Made by a program: the position numbers and the translations under genes
Shown here: positions 8,161 to 14,734 of the stretch, one piece after another
Numbering within the stretch: position 1 is the stretch's first letter
Layout: each line of letters opens with the position of its first letter
Notes under the pieces: generated by a model
The model's database searches: none
The model's input: the letters and a program-made list of their open reading frames with translations, nothing else
Told to the model about the DNA's origin: nothing
DNA from: Desulfovibrio sp. UBA2564
GTDB taxonomy: Bacteria; Desulfobacterota; Desulfovibrionia; Desulfovibrionales; Desulfovibrionaceae
Length of the DNA: 19,004 nt
NCBI GenBank assembly: GCA_002340305.1
Contig: DDLU01000154.1
Span: 1-19,004, forward strand
Direction of reading: 5' to 3'

Positions 8161-8579
8161 GCAAACCACTTTTCATGAACCGCAGATTCAATGCGGACCT
8201 GAAAAATTTATCCATCAGCGCAGAGATGGTCCGTCAGTGCCGGGATATTTTGTCCATTCCTTCCGAAATAGGACAGGAAATTGACCTTGCGGTATCCGAA
8301 TCAGTGTCCAATGCGATCCGGCACAGCAATTCTGTTGGCGATGCAAGCATTGCCCTGCGCCTGATTTCAGATGGGCAAAAATTGATAATCGAAGTCGAGG
8401 ATTCCGGGGAAGGATTTGAATTTGAACTGATCGGAACACCTGATTTGGATGTCCCGCACGAAGGAGGTTACGGCCTGTTTCTGATCAAGCAGGTCATGGA
8501 TTCAGTCAAATATGAACGCAGACAGGATGTGAATGTCCTGACCATGGAAAAATATCTTTCGGCAAAGGAGGATGACTGA
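8157..8579 (+). CDS. RsbW/SpoIIAB-like serine kinase (HATPase_c)
   Basis: This 140-residue protein is a single GHKL ATPase domain. It has N-box residues E48 and N52 in AVSESVSNAIRH, a G1 box VEDSGEGFEF and a G2 region GGYGLFLIKQVMDSVKYE. There is no His phosphoacceptor domain, so it belongs with the anti-sigma-factor kinases that phosphorylate STAS partners on Ser/Thr. The PP2C phosphatase (6042) and the STAS protein (10065) in the same operon complete a partner-switching trio. No sigma factor gene is visible, so its sequestered target may be an enzyme or an unlinked sigma factor. Start and stop both overlap neighbours (ATGA at 8157; the stop shares base 8579 with the next ATG), indicating strict co-translation. 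Confidence 0.9.
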   Translation: MSKPLFMNRRFNADLKNLSISAEMVRQCRDILSIPSEIGQEIDLAVSESVSNAIRHSNSVGDASIALRLISDGQKLIIEVEDSGEGFEFELIGTPDLDVPHEGGYGLFLIKQVMDSVKYERRQDVNVLTMEKYLSAKEDD

Positions 8580-8929
8580 TGGAATACATACTCGTAGTCC
8601 TATCTGTGACCATGACCACGCTGGGACAAATTTTCCAGAAGCTCGGGGCCACACGCATCAAGGATGAAATGTCCGCAGGAAAATCCGTCGTTGCCGCAGC
8701 TGCCAATATTCATATTTTCCTTGGAATCGGTGCACTGGGCCTTGGGGCTTTTCTCTGGCTCATGGTTCTTTCGCGTATAGAACTGAGTCTAGCCTATCCC
8801 ATGATGAGTTTAGGCTACGTACTGGTCACTATTGCTTCCAAATATTTCTTCAAAGAAAAAATCCCCATGCACCGCTATATCGGCATCGCAACCATCATAC
8901 TGGGCATTGTCCTCATCTCAAGGAGCTAG
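8579..8929 (+). CDS. Small EamA/SMR-type membrane protein, ArnE/ArnF-like (first of pair)
   Basis: A 116-residue protein with four predicted membrane helices: residues about 2-20, 34-62 (with the FLWLMVLSRIELSLAYPM signature), 68-85 and 95-113. The LSLAYPxxSLGYVLV block is typical of the ArnE/ArnF and EmrE-like families that flip undecaprenyl-phosphate-linked sugars or export small molecules. A second family member follows 3 bp downstream and a polyprenyl-phosphate sugar transferase after that, so the pair more likely forms a lipid-linked sugar flippase than a drug pump. It overlaps the kinase gene by one base. Specificity is not readable. Confidence 0.83.
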   Translation: MEYILVVLSVTMTTLGQIFQKLGATRIKDEMSAGKSVVAAAANIHIFLGIGALGLGAFLWLMVLSRIELSLAYPMMSLGYVLVTIASKYFFKEKIPMHRYIGIATIILGIVLISRS

Positions 8930-8932
8930 ATT

Positions 8933-9289
8933 ATGAAATCATATCTGCTTGTAGCCTGCTCGGTAATCCTCGGTGTTTTAGGACAGCTTTTCATGAAGAA
9001 AGGTATGCTCGCGCTCGGCCCGTTAGACGAACCAAATATCATGACCGCTTTTGCAATTGTATTTCAACCATGGGTTTTCGGGGGGCTGTTTGCTTACGGA
9101 ATGGCCATGGTCATCTGGGTGGCGGTGCTTGGCAGGCTTGACCTCAGCTACGCCTATCCTCTGCTTAGTTCCGGCTATGTGTTGGTGGCCCTCGGTTCGT
9201 GGTGGATGTTCGGGGAGCAAATTTCCGCAACACGTTGGGCGGGAATTCTGGTAATATCGGCGGGAGTTGTGCTCTCGGCTAAAAAATGA
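8933..9289 (+). CDS. Small EamA/SMR-type membrane protein, ArnE/ArnF-like (second of pair)
   Basis: This 118-residue, four-helix protein is homologous to its upstream neighbour: both start with a GQ.F.K motif in helix 1 and share the LSYAYPLLSSGYVLV block and an E near the third loop. Tandem non-identical SMR genes usually make heterodimers, as with ArnE/ArnF. An AGGAG-type site precedes the ATG at 8933. The 3' end runs into the glycosyltransferase gene, where the sequence ATGAGG contains this stop and part of that gene's ribosome binding site. Inner-membrane location is clear; the cargo is inferred only from context. Confidence 0.83.
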   Translation: MKSYLLVACSVILGVLGQLFMKKGMLALGPLDEPNIMTAFAIVFQPWVFGGLFAYGMAMVIWVAVLGRLDLSYAYPLLSSGYVLVALGSWWMFGEQISATRWAGILVISAGVVLSAKK

Positions 9290-9297
9290 GGTTTCTC

Positions 9298-10044
9298 ATG
9301 ATTGATAAAGATTTTGAATATTATCTATCTGTGGTCATCCCGGCCTACAATGAACAGGAACGCATTGCAGACACCCTGTACACGGTGAAAGAGTTCCTTG
9401 ATGCCCAGCCGTACAAGAGTGAAATCATCATTGTTGATGATGGCAGCCGGGACTGGACGACCGAAGTGGTTAAGACCGTGGATATCTACAATCAGGAAAT
9501 GAAGGCCCAGAATGTCAGTGCCATCATGGAAAATGTAAAAAACGTGGGAAAAGGATTTTCCGTAGCCAGAGGAATGCTCCGGGCCAGAGGCAAATACGTG
9601 CTCTTCTCTGATGCCGACCTTTCCACTCCCATTGGTGAAGTCGACAAGCTATTGCCCATACTTGAGGGCGGCTGCGACATTGCCATCGGTTCCCGGCGCA
9701 TGGCTGAATCTGAAGTTGAGAAAAAACCTTTTTACCGCGACCTGATGAGTTTTGTTTTTAACTCCGTGGTCGGCTTGTTTGCGGTCAGCGGAATCAAAGA
9801 CACACAATGCGGCTTTAAAGCTTTCCAGAATGATGTGGCCCACCAGATTGCCGATAAACAAAAACTTTACGGATTCAGTTTCGATGTGGAGCAATTATTT
9901 TTGGCCCGTAAATTTGGCTACTGCATAGAAGAAGTGCCCGTGAAATGGGAACATGCCGAGGGTTCAAAAGTTGATCCGCTGCGTGATTCCATTCGTATGT
10001 TCATGGATGTAATGCGCATTCGCATGCTGCATAAAGATTTATAA
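9298..10044 (+). CDS. GT2 polyprenyl-phosphate sugar transferase, ALG5/DPM1-like
   Basis: A 248-residue GT-A fold glycosyltransferase of family 2. It shows VVIPAYNEQERI at the N-terminus, the nucleotide-binding VDDGSRD (D47-D48), the metal-binding DAD (D105-D107) in FSDADLSTP, IGSRR and KDTQCGFKAF. These match dolichyl/undecaprenyl-phosphate glucosyl- or mannosyltransferases (ALG5, DPM1, GtrB type). It lacks the two C-terminal membrane helices of GtrB, so it should be peripheral. The product would be an undecaprenyl-phosphate monosaccharide for flipping by the adjacent SMR pair. I prefer the ATG at 9298 because GAGG lies 6 nt upstream; the alternative at 9286 overlaps the previous stop as ATGA and adds MRFL. 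No GT-C enzyme that would use the lipid-linked sugar in the periplasm lies in the window. Confidence 0.88.
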   Translation: MIDKDFEYYLSVVIPAYNEQERIADTLYTVKEFLDAQPYKSEIIIVDDGSRDWTTEVVKTVDIYNQEMKAQNVSAIMENVKNVGKGFSVARGMLRARGKYVLFSDADLSTPIGEVDKLLPILEGGCDIAIGSRRMAESEVEKKPFYRDLMSFVFNSVVGLFAVSGIKDTQCGFKAFQNDVAHQIADKQKLYGFSFDVEQLFLARKFGYCIEEVPVKWEHAEGSKVDPLRDSIRMFMDVMRIRMLHKDL

Positions 10045-10050
10045 TTTTTA

Positions 10051-10057
10051 AAGGAGG
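10051..10057 (+). promoter_or_regulatory. Strong Shine-Dalgarno for the STAS gene
   Basis: AAGGAGG, 7 nt before the ATG at 10065, is the best ribosome binding site of the operon. The STAS antagonist may therefore be made in excess over the co-transcribed kinase, as partner switching would need (inference). Confidence 0.6.
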
Positions 10058-10064
10058 AAGGTTC

Positions 10065-10400
10065 ATGCTGAAAATCGATATTAGAAATGAAAACGACATT
10101 TGCGTAATCAATCCCGGTACCCACCGTCTGGATGCCAGCACCGCTGTTGATTTCAAAAATTCTCTGCTCAAAGTCATTGCAGAAGGCAACCTGCGATTGC
10201 TGCTTAATCTCGAAAACGTAGATTTTATCGACAGTTCCGGTCTCGGCGCAATAATATCCGCCCTGCGTCAAGTCGGCGTAAAAGGTGATATCAAACTTTG
10301 CGATGTTGCGGAGCAGGTGGAGGAACTGTTGCGACTCACCAGACTGGATAAAGTTCTGGAAACTTTTCCCTGCGAGAAAGACGCGCTGGAAGGATATTAA
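10065..10400 (+). CDS. STAS-domain anti-sigma antagonist-like protein (RsbV/SpoIIAA type)
   Basis: A 111-residue single STAS domain. The conserved loop VDFIDSSGLGAI holds the phosphorylatable serine S57, equivalent to SpoIIAA S58 and RsbV S56. In the partner-switch family the unphosphorylated form binds the kinase or a target, the RsbW-type kinase (8157) phosphorylates the serine, and the PP2C phosphatase (6042) removes the phosphate. All three are in this operon. It sits directly before the cellulose-synthase-like gene (6-bp gap) and not beside a sigma factor. Control of polysaccharide synthesis by protein contact is therefore an attractive reading, comparable in logic to SypA/SypE in Vibrio fischeri. 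The direct target is unknown. Confidence 0.92.
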   Translation: MLKIDIRNENDICVINPGTHRLDASTAVDFKNSLLKVIAEGNLRLLLNLENVDFIDSSGLGAIISALRQVGVKGDIKLCDVAEQVEELLRLTRLDKVLETFPCEKDALEGY

Positions 10401-10406
10401 TCTGCC

Positions 10407-12218
10407 ATGAAAGAGTTCTACTTCTCGGAATATGAACACAGAAAACCGTACCGTCCGGTGCCATTCTCGGAAGGACGACAATTCCTGTATCAGTATCTGG
10501 CGACCATCAATATTGCCATGGGAGTCTGGTACTTTCACTGGCGCTGGTTCTATTCCCTGAATACAGAAGCTCTATGGTTCTCAATTCCACTGGCCCTGGC
10601 TGAAACGTTGGCGTTCCTGAGTACAACCCTATTCATTGTTAATCTCTGGGCGCATAAAGATGAGGCAATCAAACCACCGCCAGCCATGATCAGCGAAATT
10701 ATGGCTGAAAAAGACAGACCGCCGGATGATAGGCCGATCACTATTGACGTCTTCCTGCCCACTTACACGGAAGACCCGGAACTGGTACGCTACTCTATAT
10801 GCGATTCCAAAGCCGTCACCTACCCGTATCCGGTAGATATCCGTATCCATGTTCTGGACGACGGCAAACGCGACGAAATGCATTCCATCGCAATTAAAGA
10901 GGGTGTAAACTACATCACCCGCACGGATAACCGGGGCTTTAAAGCCGGGAACCTGCGCAACGCCATGGAAATGACATCCGGAGATATCATCGTTATTCTT
11001 GATGCTGATACCCGCCCGTTTCCGCAATTTCTGGAACAGACTTTAGGCTATTTCCGGGACCCGGATGTAGCTTGGGTGCAAACTCCGCAATGGTTTTATG
11101 ACCTTCCCGAAGGCGAGGGACTGGAATCTTTATTCAAACGTAAATTAGGCTCATGGGCTGGAAAAATCGGTCTATTAATTGAAAAATTAATCGGCCCAGT
11201 CAACGTAGGTAAAGACATTTTCGGTAGTGATCCCAGAATGTTCTACGATTGCATCCTGCGACGGCGCATGAATTACAATGCCTCATTCTGTTGTGGTGCG
11301 GGATCGCTGCACCGGCGGGAAGCAGTGCAAAGAGCGGCTTTGCTGCGCTATGTTGATGAGATGGAGAACCATGCCCACGAAGCCAGTAAAGATGCTGATG
11401 ATCCTGAAATCGCCGAAGCAATTCGTCTGGGTGCGGCACGCGGCTTCATGACTGATACCGAAGTAACGCCCTACAAATACCATGTATCCGAAGACATCTA
11501 CACTTCAATGCTTCTGCATGCCGACCGCAGCAGAAATTGGAGATCAGTGCACCATGCGGAAGTGTTATCCAAAATGCTCTCTCCGCAGGACCTTGAAGCC
11601 TACCTGACCCAAAATTTCAAATACGCAGGCGGTACACTGGACCTGCTCAGGCGGGATAATCCGCTGACCCTTTCCGGTCTGAACAACGGACAACGGGCAA
11701 TGTATTTCGCCTCCACTTTTTCATATTTCGCGGCTTTCTGGATGATAGTTTTCCTGATTACACCGCCTATATTTTATTTTACCGGACTGGTTCCGGTAAA
11801 AGGGTTCGACCTTGATTTCTTTATCCATATCCTTTCCTTCCAGCTGATCAGCCAGATTACCTTCATGCTCGGCACATGGGGAGTGAATACATTGCGTAAC
11901 GTCCAATATTACGTGGCCTTCTTCCCCTTAAATATTAAAGCCATCTGGACCGTACTCAAAGGCGACACCATAAAATTCAAGGTAACTCCAAAAACCGGAT
12001 CGAGTCAGATACGCCTTGATCTGGTTAAGCCGCAGCTTTTTGTAATCGCGCTCAACGTTGCCGGGATCATCTGGTATCTGGCCCGCATGGTACTAGGCTA
12101 TGAATATGATCTGATGGGATTCATCATCGCCACATTCTGGTCCTGCCTGAACATGTCCTCATTGATGGTAATTGTAAGAGCTGCAACATGGAAAACTGAT
12201 GAGAGCAGGTTGTTATGA
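10407..12218 (+). CDS. Cellulose-synthase-like membrane glycosyltransferase (GT2, BcsA-like)
   Basis: A 603-residue processive-type GT2 enzyme. Two helices at the N-terminus (about 25-45, 54-80) precede the cytoplasmic GT domain, and about five helices follow (from about 430). Motifs: DDGKRDE (D151-D152), ILDADTRP (D199-D201), FCCGAGSLHRR, and an ED pair (E362-D363 in VSEDIYT) at the TED catalytic-base position. The Q(Q/R)xRW acceptor motif reads QNFKY (402-406), so the W and R are replaced. There is no PilZ domain, so direct c-di-GMP activation of the BcsA kind is not expected. No BcsB-like partner is seen. It probably polymerises and exports a beta-glycan from a UDP- or GDP-sugar; the sugar cannot be told. 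The start ATG lies 6 bp after the STAS stop with GGAAGG rather far upstream, suggesting coupling to the STAS gene. Confidence 0.9.
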   Translation: MKEFYFSEYEHRKPYRPVPFSEGRQFLYQYLATINIAMGVWYFHWRWFYSLNTEALWFSIPLALAETLAFLSTTLFIVNLWAHKDEAIKPPPAMISEIMAEKDRPPDDRPITIDVFLPTYTEDPELVRYSICDSKAVTYPYPVDIRIHVLDDGKRDEMHSIAIKEGVNYITRTDNRGFKAGNLRNAMEMTSGDIIVILDADTRPFPQFLEQTLGYFRDPDVAWVQTPQWFYDLPEGEGLESLFKRKLGSWAGKIGLLIEKLIGPVNVGKDIFGSDPRMFYDCILRRRMNYNASFCCGAGSLHRREAVQRAALLRYVDEMENHAHEASKDADDPEIAEAIRLGAARGFMTDTEVTPYKYHVSEDIYTSMLLHADRSRNWRSVHHAEVLSKMLSPQDLEAYLTQNFKYAGGTLDLLRRDNPLTLSGLNNGQRAMYFASTFSYFAAFWMIVFLITPPIFYFTGLVPVKGFDLDFFIHILSFQLISQITFMLGTWGVNTLRNVQYYVAFFPLNIKAIWTVLKGDTIKFKVTPKTGSSQIRLDLVKPQLFVIALNVAGIIWYLARMVLGYEYDLMGFIIATFWSCLNMSSLMVIVRAATWKTDESRLL

Positions 12219-12325
12219 ATAAAAAATTACGATCTTACATACAGAACGGCGAAGCCATATTAAAAAATTTTGGGGTTCTTAAACCCTTTTTCCAAAAGAG
12301 TTTAAGCCGCCGGAGGCTGTCATGA
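12215..12325 (+). CDS. Possible 36-residue coupling ORF formed by an intergenic repeat
   Basis: An ATG overlapping the synthase stop as ATGA opens a 36-codon frame (starts MNKKLRSYIQNG, ends SRRRLS) whose TGA overlaps the next gene's ATG, again as ATGA. Most of it reads through the palindromic repeat at 12247-12317, and the peptide is basic with no recognisable domain. It may serve only to carry ribosomes across the hairpin and couple translation. I see no independent ribosome binding site. It could equally be a chance frame. Confidence 0.25.
   Translation: MNKKLRSYIQNGEAILKNFGVLKPFFQKSLSRRRLS
12247..12317 (-). repeat. Palindromic intergenic repeat, copy 1 (71 bp, simple hairpin)
   Basis: On the minus strand it starts GCCTCCGGCGGC and ends GGCTTCGCCG, the same ends as the element at 17665-17830. 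The core is a hairpin: CTTAAAC (12278-12284) pairs with GTTTAAG (12300-12306), a C/A mismatch follows, then CTTTT pairs with AAAAG around a TCC loop. The repeat's terminal GGAGG (12312-12316) lies 5 nt from the next ATG and supplies its Shine-Dalgarno. An intra-operon hairpin could tune mRNA stability or expression of the genes downstream. Confidence 0.7.
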
Positions 12326-13677
12326 GCCTTAAACAACAAATTATGGAAATGCGCAGTCAGATTGCGGTAATTCTAGGGCTGATAACCACGGGATTAATTA
12401 TCTTTTTCCTGACCGACCTCAGCCACTTGCAGGAAAGACGGGCCATTGCCGATATTGATGGTAAAGGTCAGACTGTTCTTGCTGTGGAATTCACCGAGAA
12501 AACTCCGAATCCCCCCCTGCGCGACCTTACTGAAGCTGAAATGCAAATGGCCCGCATAGCTTGGAAATACTTCGAGACCAACTACAATCCCGAAACCGGA
12601 CTGGCTGATTCCGTTGCCGGATTTCATTTCACTACTCTCTGGGATACGGCTTCCTACCTGCTGGGGCTGATCTCAGCGCACCGCTTGGAAATTATCGAAG
12701 ACGACGAATTCCATACCCGCATGGAGAAAGCCTTGGATGCAGTGGAACGTATTCCGCTCTACAACGGAGAATTGCCCAACAAAGCTTACGATACCAAATC
12801 GCTTTCCATGACCGACTACCAGAATAAGCCTTCGGAAACAGGAACCGGATGGAGTGCCATTGATATCGGCAGACTCTTCGTTCCTTTAAACGTCATCCTT
12901 TACGAATACAGCGAATACACACCATGGGTGCGTAAAATCATATCCCGCTGGGATTACACCCGCATGTTCAAGGACGGCGTGCTTTACGGTGTTACCTACA
13001 AAAACGGTGTGGAACAGCTCAACCAGGAAGGACGGCTCGGTTACGAGGAATATGTTTCCAAATCCTTTGCCTTGCTCGGATTCGATATCAGCAGTGCTTA
13101 CAGCTACCTCGACCACACCGGACTGGTGGAAATCGAAGGAGTTGAAGTCCCGGTTGATGTCAGGCCCTCTGCTCTTTTCGGCGCACATACTTACGCTCTC
13201 AGCGAGCCGTATATTCTGGACGGTATTGAATTCGGCTTTGACCACTATTCACGCGAATTTGCTTACCGCATCTATCTTGCACAGGAAATGCGCTATGAGA
13301 ATGAAGGAATCCTCACCGCTGTGACAGAGACTGCGCTAAGTGAAGACCCTTACTTTGTTTACAACACCGTCTACGGCGAAGGTAAAAAATGGGCCTGCAT
13401 AACTTCCGAAGGCATGCAATCCCCGGATTGGCGGACTCTCTCCACCAAAGGAGCACTGGGCTGGCACTCTTTATACGAAACTGAATACACCGCTGAACTG
13501 GTGGATAAAATTTCAGATTTAACAACAGAGGAAAACGGTTTTTACGCCGGATTCTACGAGGATGACGGACGGGTAAACTCAGTTAATACCTGCAATACTA
13601 ACGGTATCATCCTTGAAACCTTTTATTATAAAAAATTCGGTCCTTTCCTGCGTATTCAGGGTAAGGGAGGATTATAG
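12322..13677 (+). CDS. Membrane-anchored DUF3131 protein (paralogue 1)
   Basis: A 451-residue protein with a short cytoplasmic N-terminus, one membrane helix (about 14-32) and a large periplasmic domain. The domain carries the repeated signatures of this family, seen in all four paralogues here: NPETGL (89-94), ELPN, GWSAIDIGRL (176-185), EGRLGYEEY (236 on), LDGIEFG, EGILTA, PYFVYNT and a C-terminal GFYAGFYE. I assign these to DUF3131, which I recall as an alpha/alpha-toroid glycosidase-like family; no enzyme activity is certain. Asp in SAIDIGR and Glu in EGR and LDGIE are invariant across the four copies and are the best catalytic or sugar-binding candidates. Lying directly after the synthase, it may process or guide the polymer as it leaves the membrane. 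Confidence 0.85.
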   Translation: MSLKQQIMEMRSQIAVILGLITTGLIIFFLTDLSHLQERRAIADIDGKGQTVLAVEFTEKTPNPPLRDLTEAEMQMARIAWKYFETNYNPETGLADSVAGFHFTTLWDTASYLLGLISAHRLEIIEDDEFHTRMEKALDAVERIPLYNGELPNKAYDTKSLSMTDYQNKPSETGTGWSAIDIGRLFVPLNVILYEYSEYTPWVRKIISRWDYTRMFKDGVLYGVTYKNGVEQLNQEGRLGYEEYVSKSFALLGFDISSAYSYLDHTGLVEIEGVEVPVDVRPSALFGAHTYALSEPYILDGIEFGFDHYSREFAYRIYLAQEMRYENEGILTAVTETALSEDPYFVYNTVYGEGKKWACITSEGMQSPDWRTLSTKGALGWHSLYETEYTAELVDKISDLTTEENGFYAGFYEDDGRVNSVNTCNTNGIILETFYYKKFGPFLRIQGKGGL

Positions 13678-13683
13678 GCAGAA

Positions 13684-14727
13684 ATGATGGTCAGGCGTTT
13701 GTGTTTCGGGGTATTAATGGCGCTTTTTTTAAGCTCCCCCTGCCACGCCTATGACCTTTACATGGAAACCATCCCGGAACCCGGCCTGAAAAAACTGCAT
13801 ACGCAGGAGGATAAAGGCTGGAGTCTCTGGGATTTACTGGAACGCTCTTTCAAAATTGATACGGAAAAATTCAACGGCAAAAGCTCATTCGGTGAAATTC
13901 TTGCGAGAGAGATGTCCGTTAACGTTGGTTACACCACTGCGGTGACAAGCATTAAGCAATCCAACAAAGACGGAAACTCTCCGAAGGAAATCGTCAAGCA
14001 GTCCTTTACCCAGACTGTCGGGTTCAACGGACTATCGCCCTATTACGGAAGGCTGACCTTTTACCAATACGCCGACCCTAATTACCAGCAGGGTTACGAG
14101 CCGGATTTCAGCTACAGTTTCGGAGTTGCCAACTACGCACCCGATACTTTGTCCATTGAATATTCCAACTACGGCGGCAACAGGCTTTCCCCAAAATCCG
14201 GGGAAGAATTCACCGACCTCAATCAGGGAACCATCACCACCACTTACAGGTTCGAGGTTCCTGAAAAGGTTGTACGCATTCTGCACCCGGATGATGAGGC
14301 CCGAATCTTAGGCTGGGCATCCTACAACCTGACCCCGGAATATCAGGCGGGACGCTGGTGGAAGCAATGGTTCGGCCTTGGATTTTCCGTACCAATCTGG
14401 GGAAACATCAGCGCATGGGCGCAGGGCAACCTCTACCCTGATTCGTCCCAGACCACCGCAGGGGACCCGGATTTCACCTATGGCTTCGGGTATTACGACT
14501 GGTCCCCGGGCGGATTTATTCTGGCTTATTCAAGTTACGCACCCAATGGATTTCCCTGGGGTAACAGTGCCAAAGACGGGGACATTATGGATGGTTCAAT
14601 TTTCTTGGGCTACAACCTCGACCTGCAGGCTATTTGGGAATTTCTGACCGGTCGGGATACTGGACGCAAAAGAGACAAGCCGAGCAAAACAAGGCCCCCG
14701 TGGGGACCTAACTTAATGGAATGGTGA
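13684..14727 (+). CDS. Secreted, probably outer-membrane beta-barrel-like protein of unknown family
   Basis: A 347-residue protein with a Sec signal peptide (MVRRLCFGVLMALFLSS, likely cleavage after CHA). The mature part is rich in Tyr, Phe, Trp and Gly in alternating patterns such as PDFSYSFGVANYAPDTLSIE, typical of beta strands in an outer membrane. It has an internal duplication: the unit near residue 140 (PDFSYSFG...IEYSNYGGN) recurs near 262 (PDFTYGFG...LAYSSYAPN). I do not recognise the family. Between the DUF3131 genes, it could be an outer-membrane channel or surface anchor for the polysaccharide (inference). The start may be either of two adjacent ATGs (13684 or 13687); GGGAGG is 13 nt upstream. 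Confidence 0.75.
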   Translation: MMVRRLCFGVLMALFLSSPCHAYDLYMETIPEPGLKKLHTQEDKGWSLWDLLERSFKIDTEKFNGKSSFGEILAREMSVNVGYTTAVTSIKQSNKDGNSPKEIVKQSFTQTVGFNGLSPYYGRLTFYQYADPNYQQGYEPDFSYSFGVANYAPDTLSIEYSNYGGNRLSPKSGEEFTDLNQGTITTTYRFEVPEKVVRILHPDDEARILGWASYNLTPEYQAGRWWKQWFGLGFSVPIWGNISAWAQGNLYPDSSQTTAGDPDFTYGFGYYDWSPGGFILAYSSYAPNGFPWGNSAKDGDIMDGSIFLGYNLDLQAIWEFLTGRDTGRKRDKPSKTRPPWGPNLMEW

Positions 14728-14734
14728 GTTGCAG

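Noticed and set aside
8579..9289. SMR pair as a multidrug efflux pump
   Set aside because: Context with a polyprenyl-phosphate sugar transferase and the ArnE/ArnF-like AYP signature favour lipid-linked sugar flipping.
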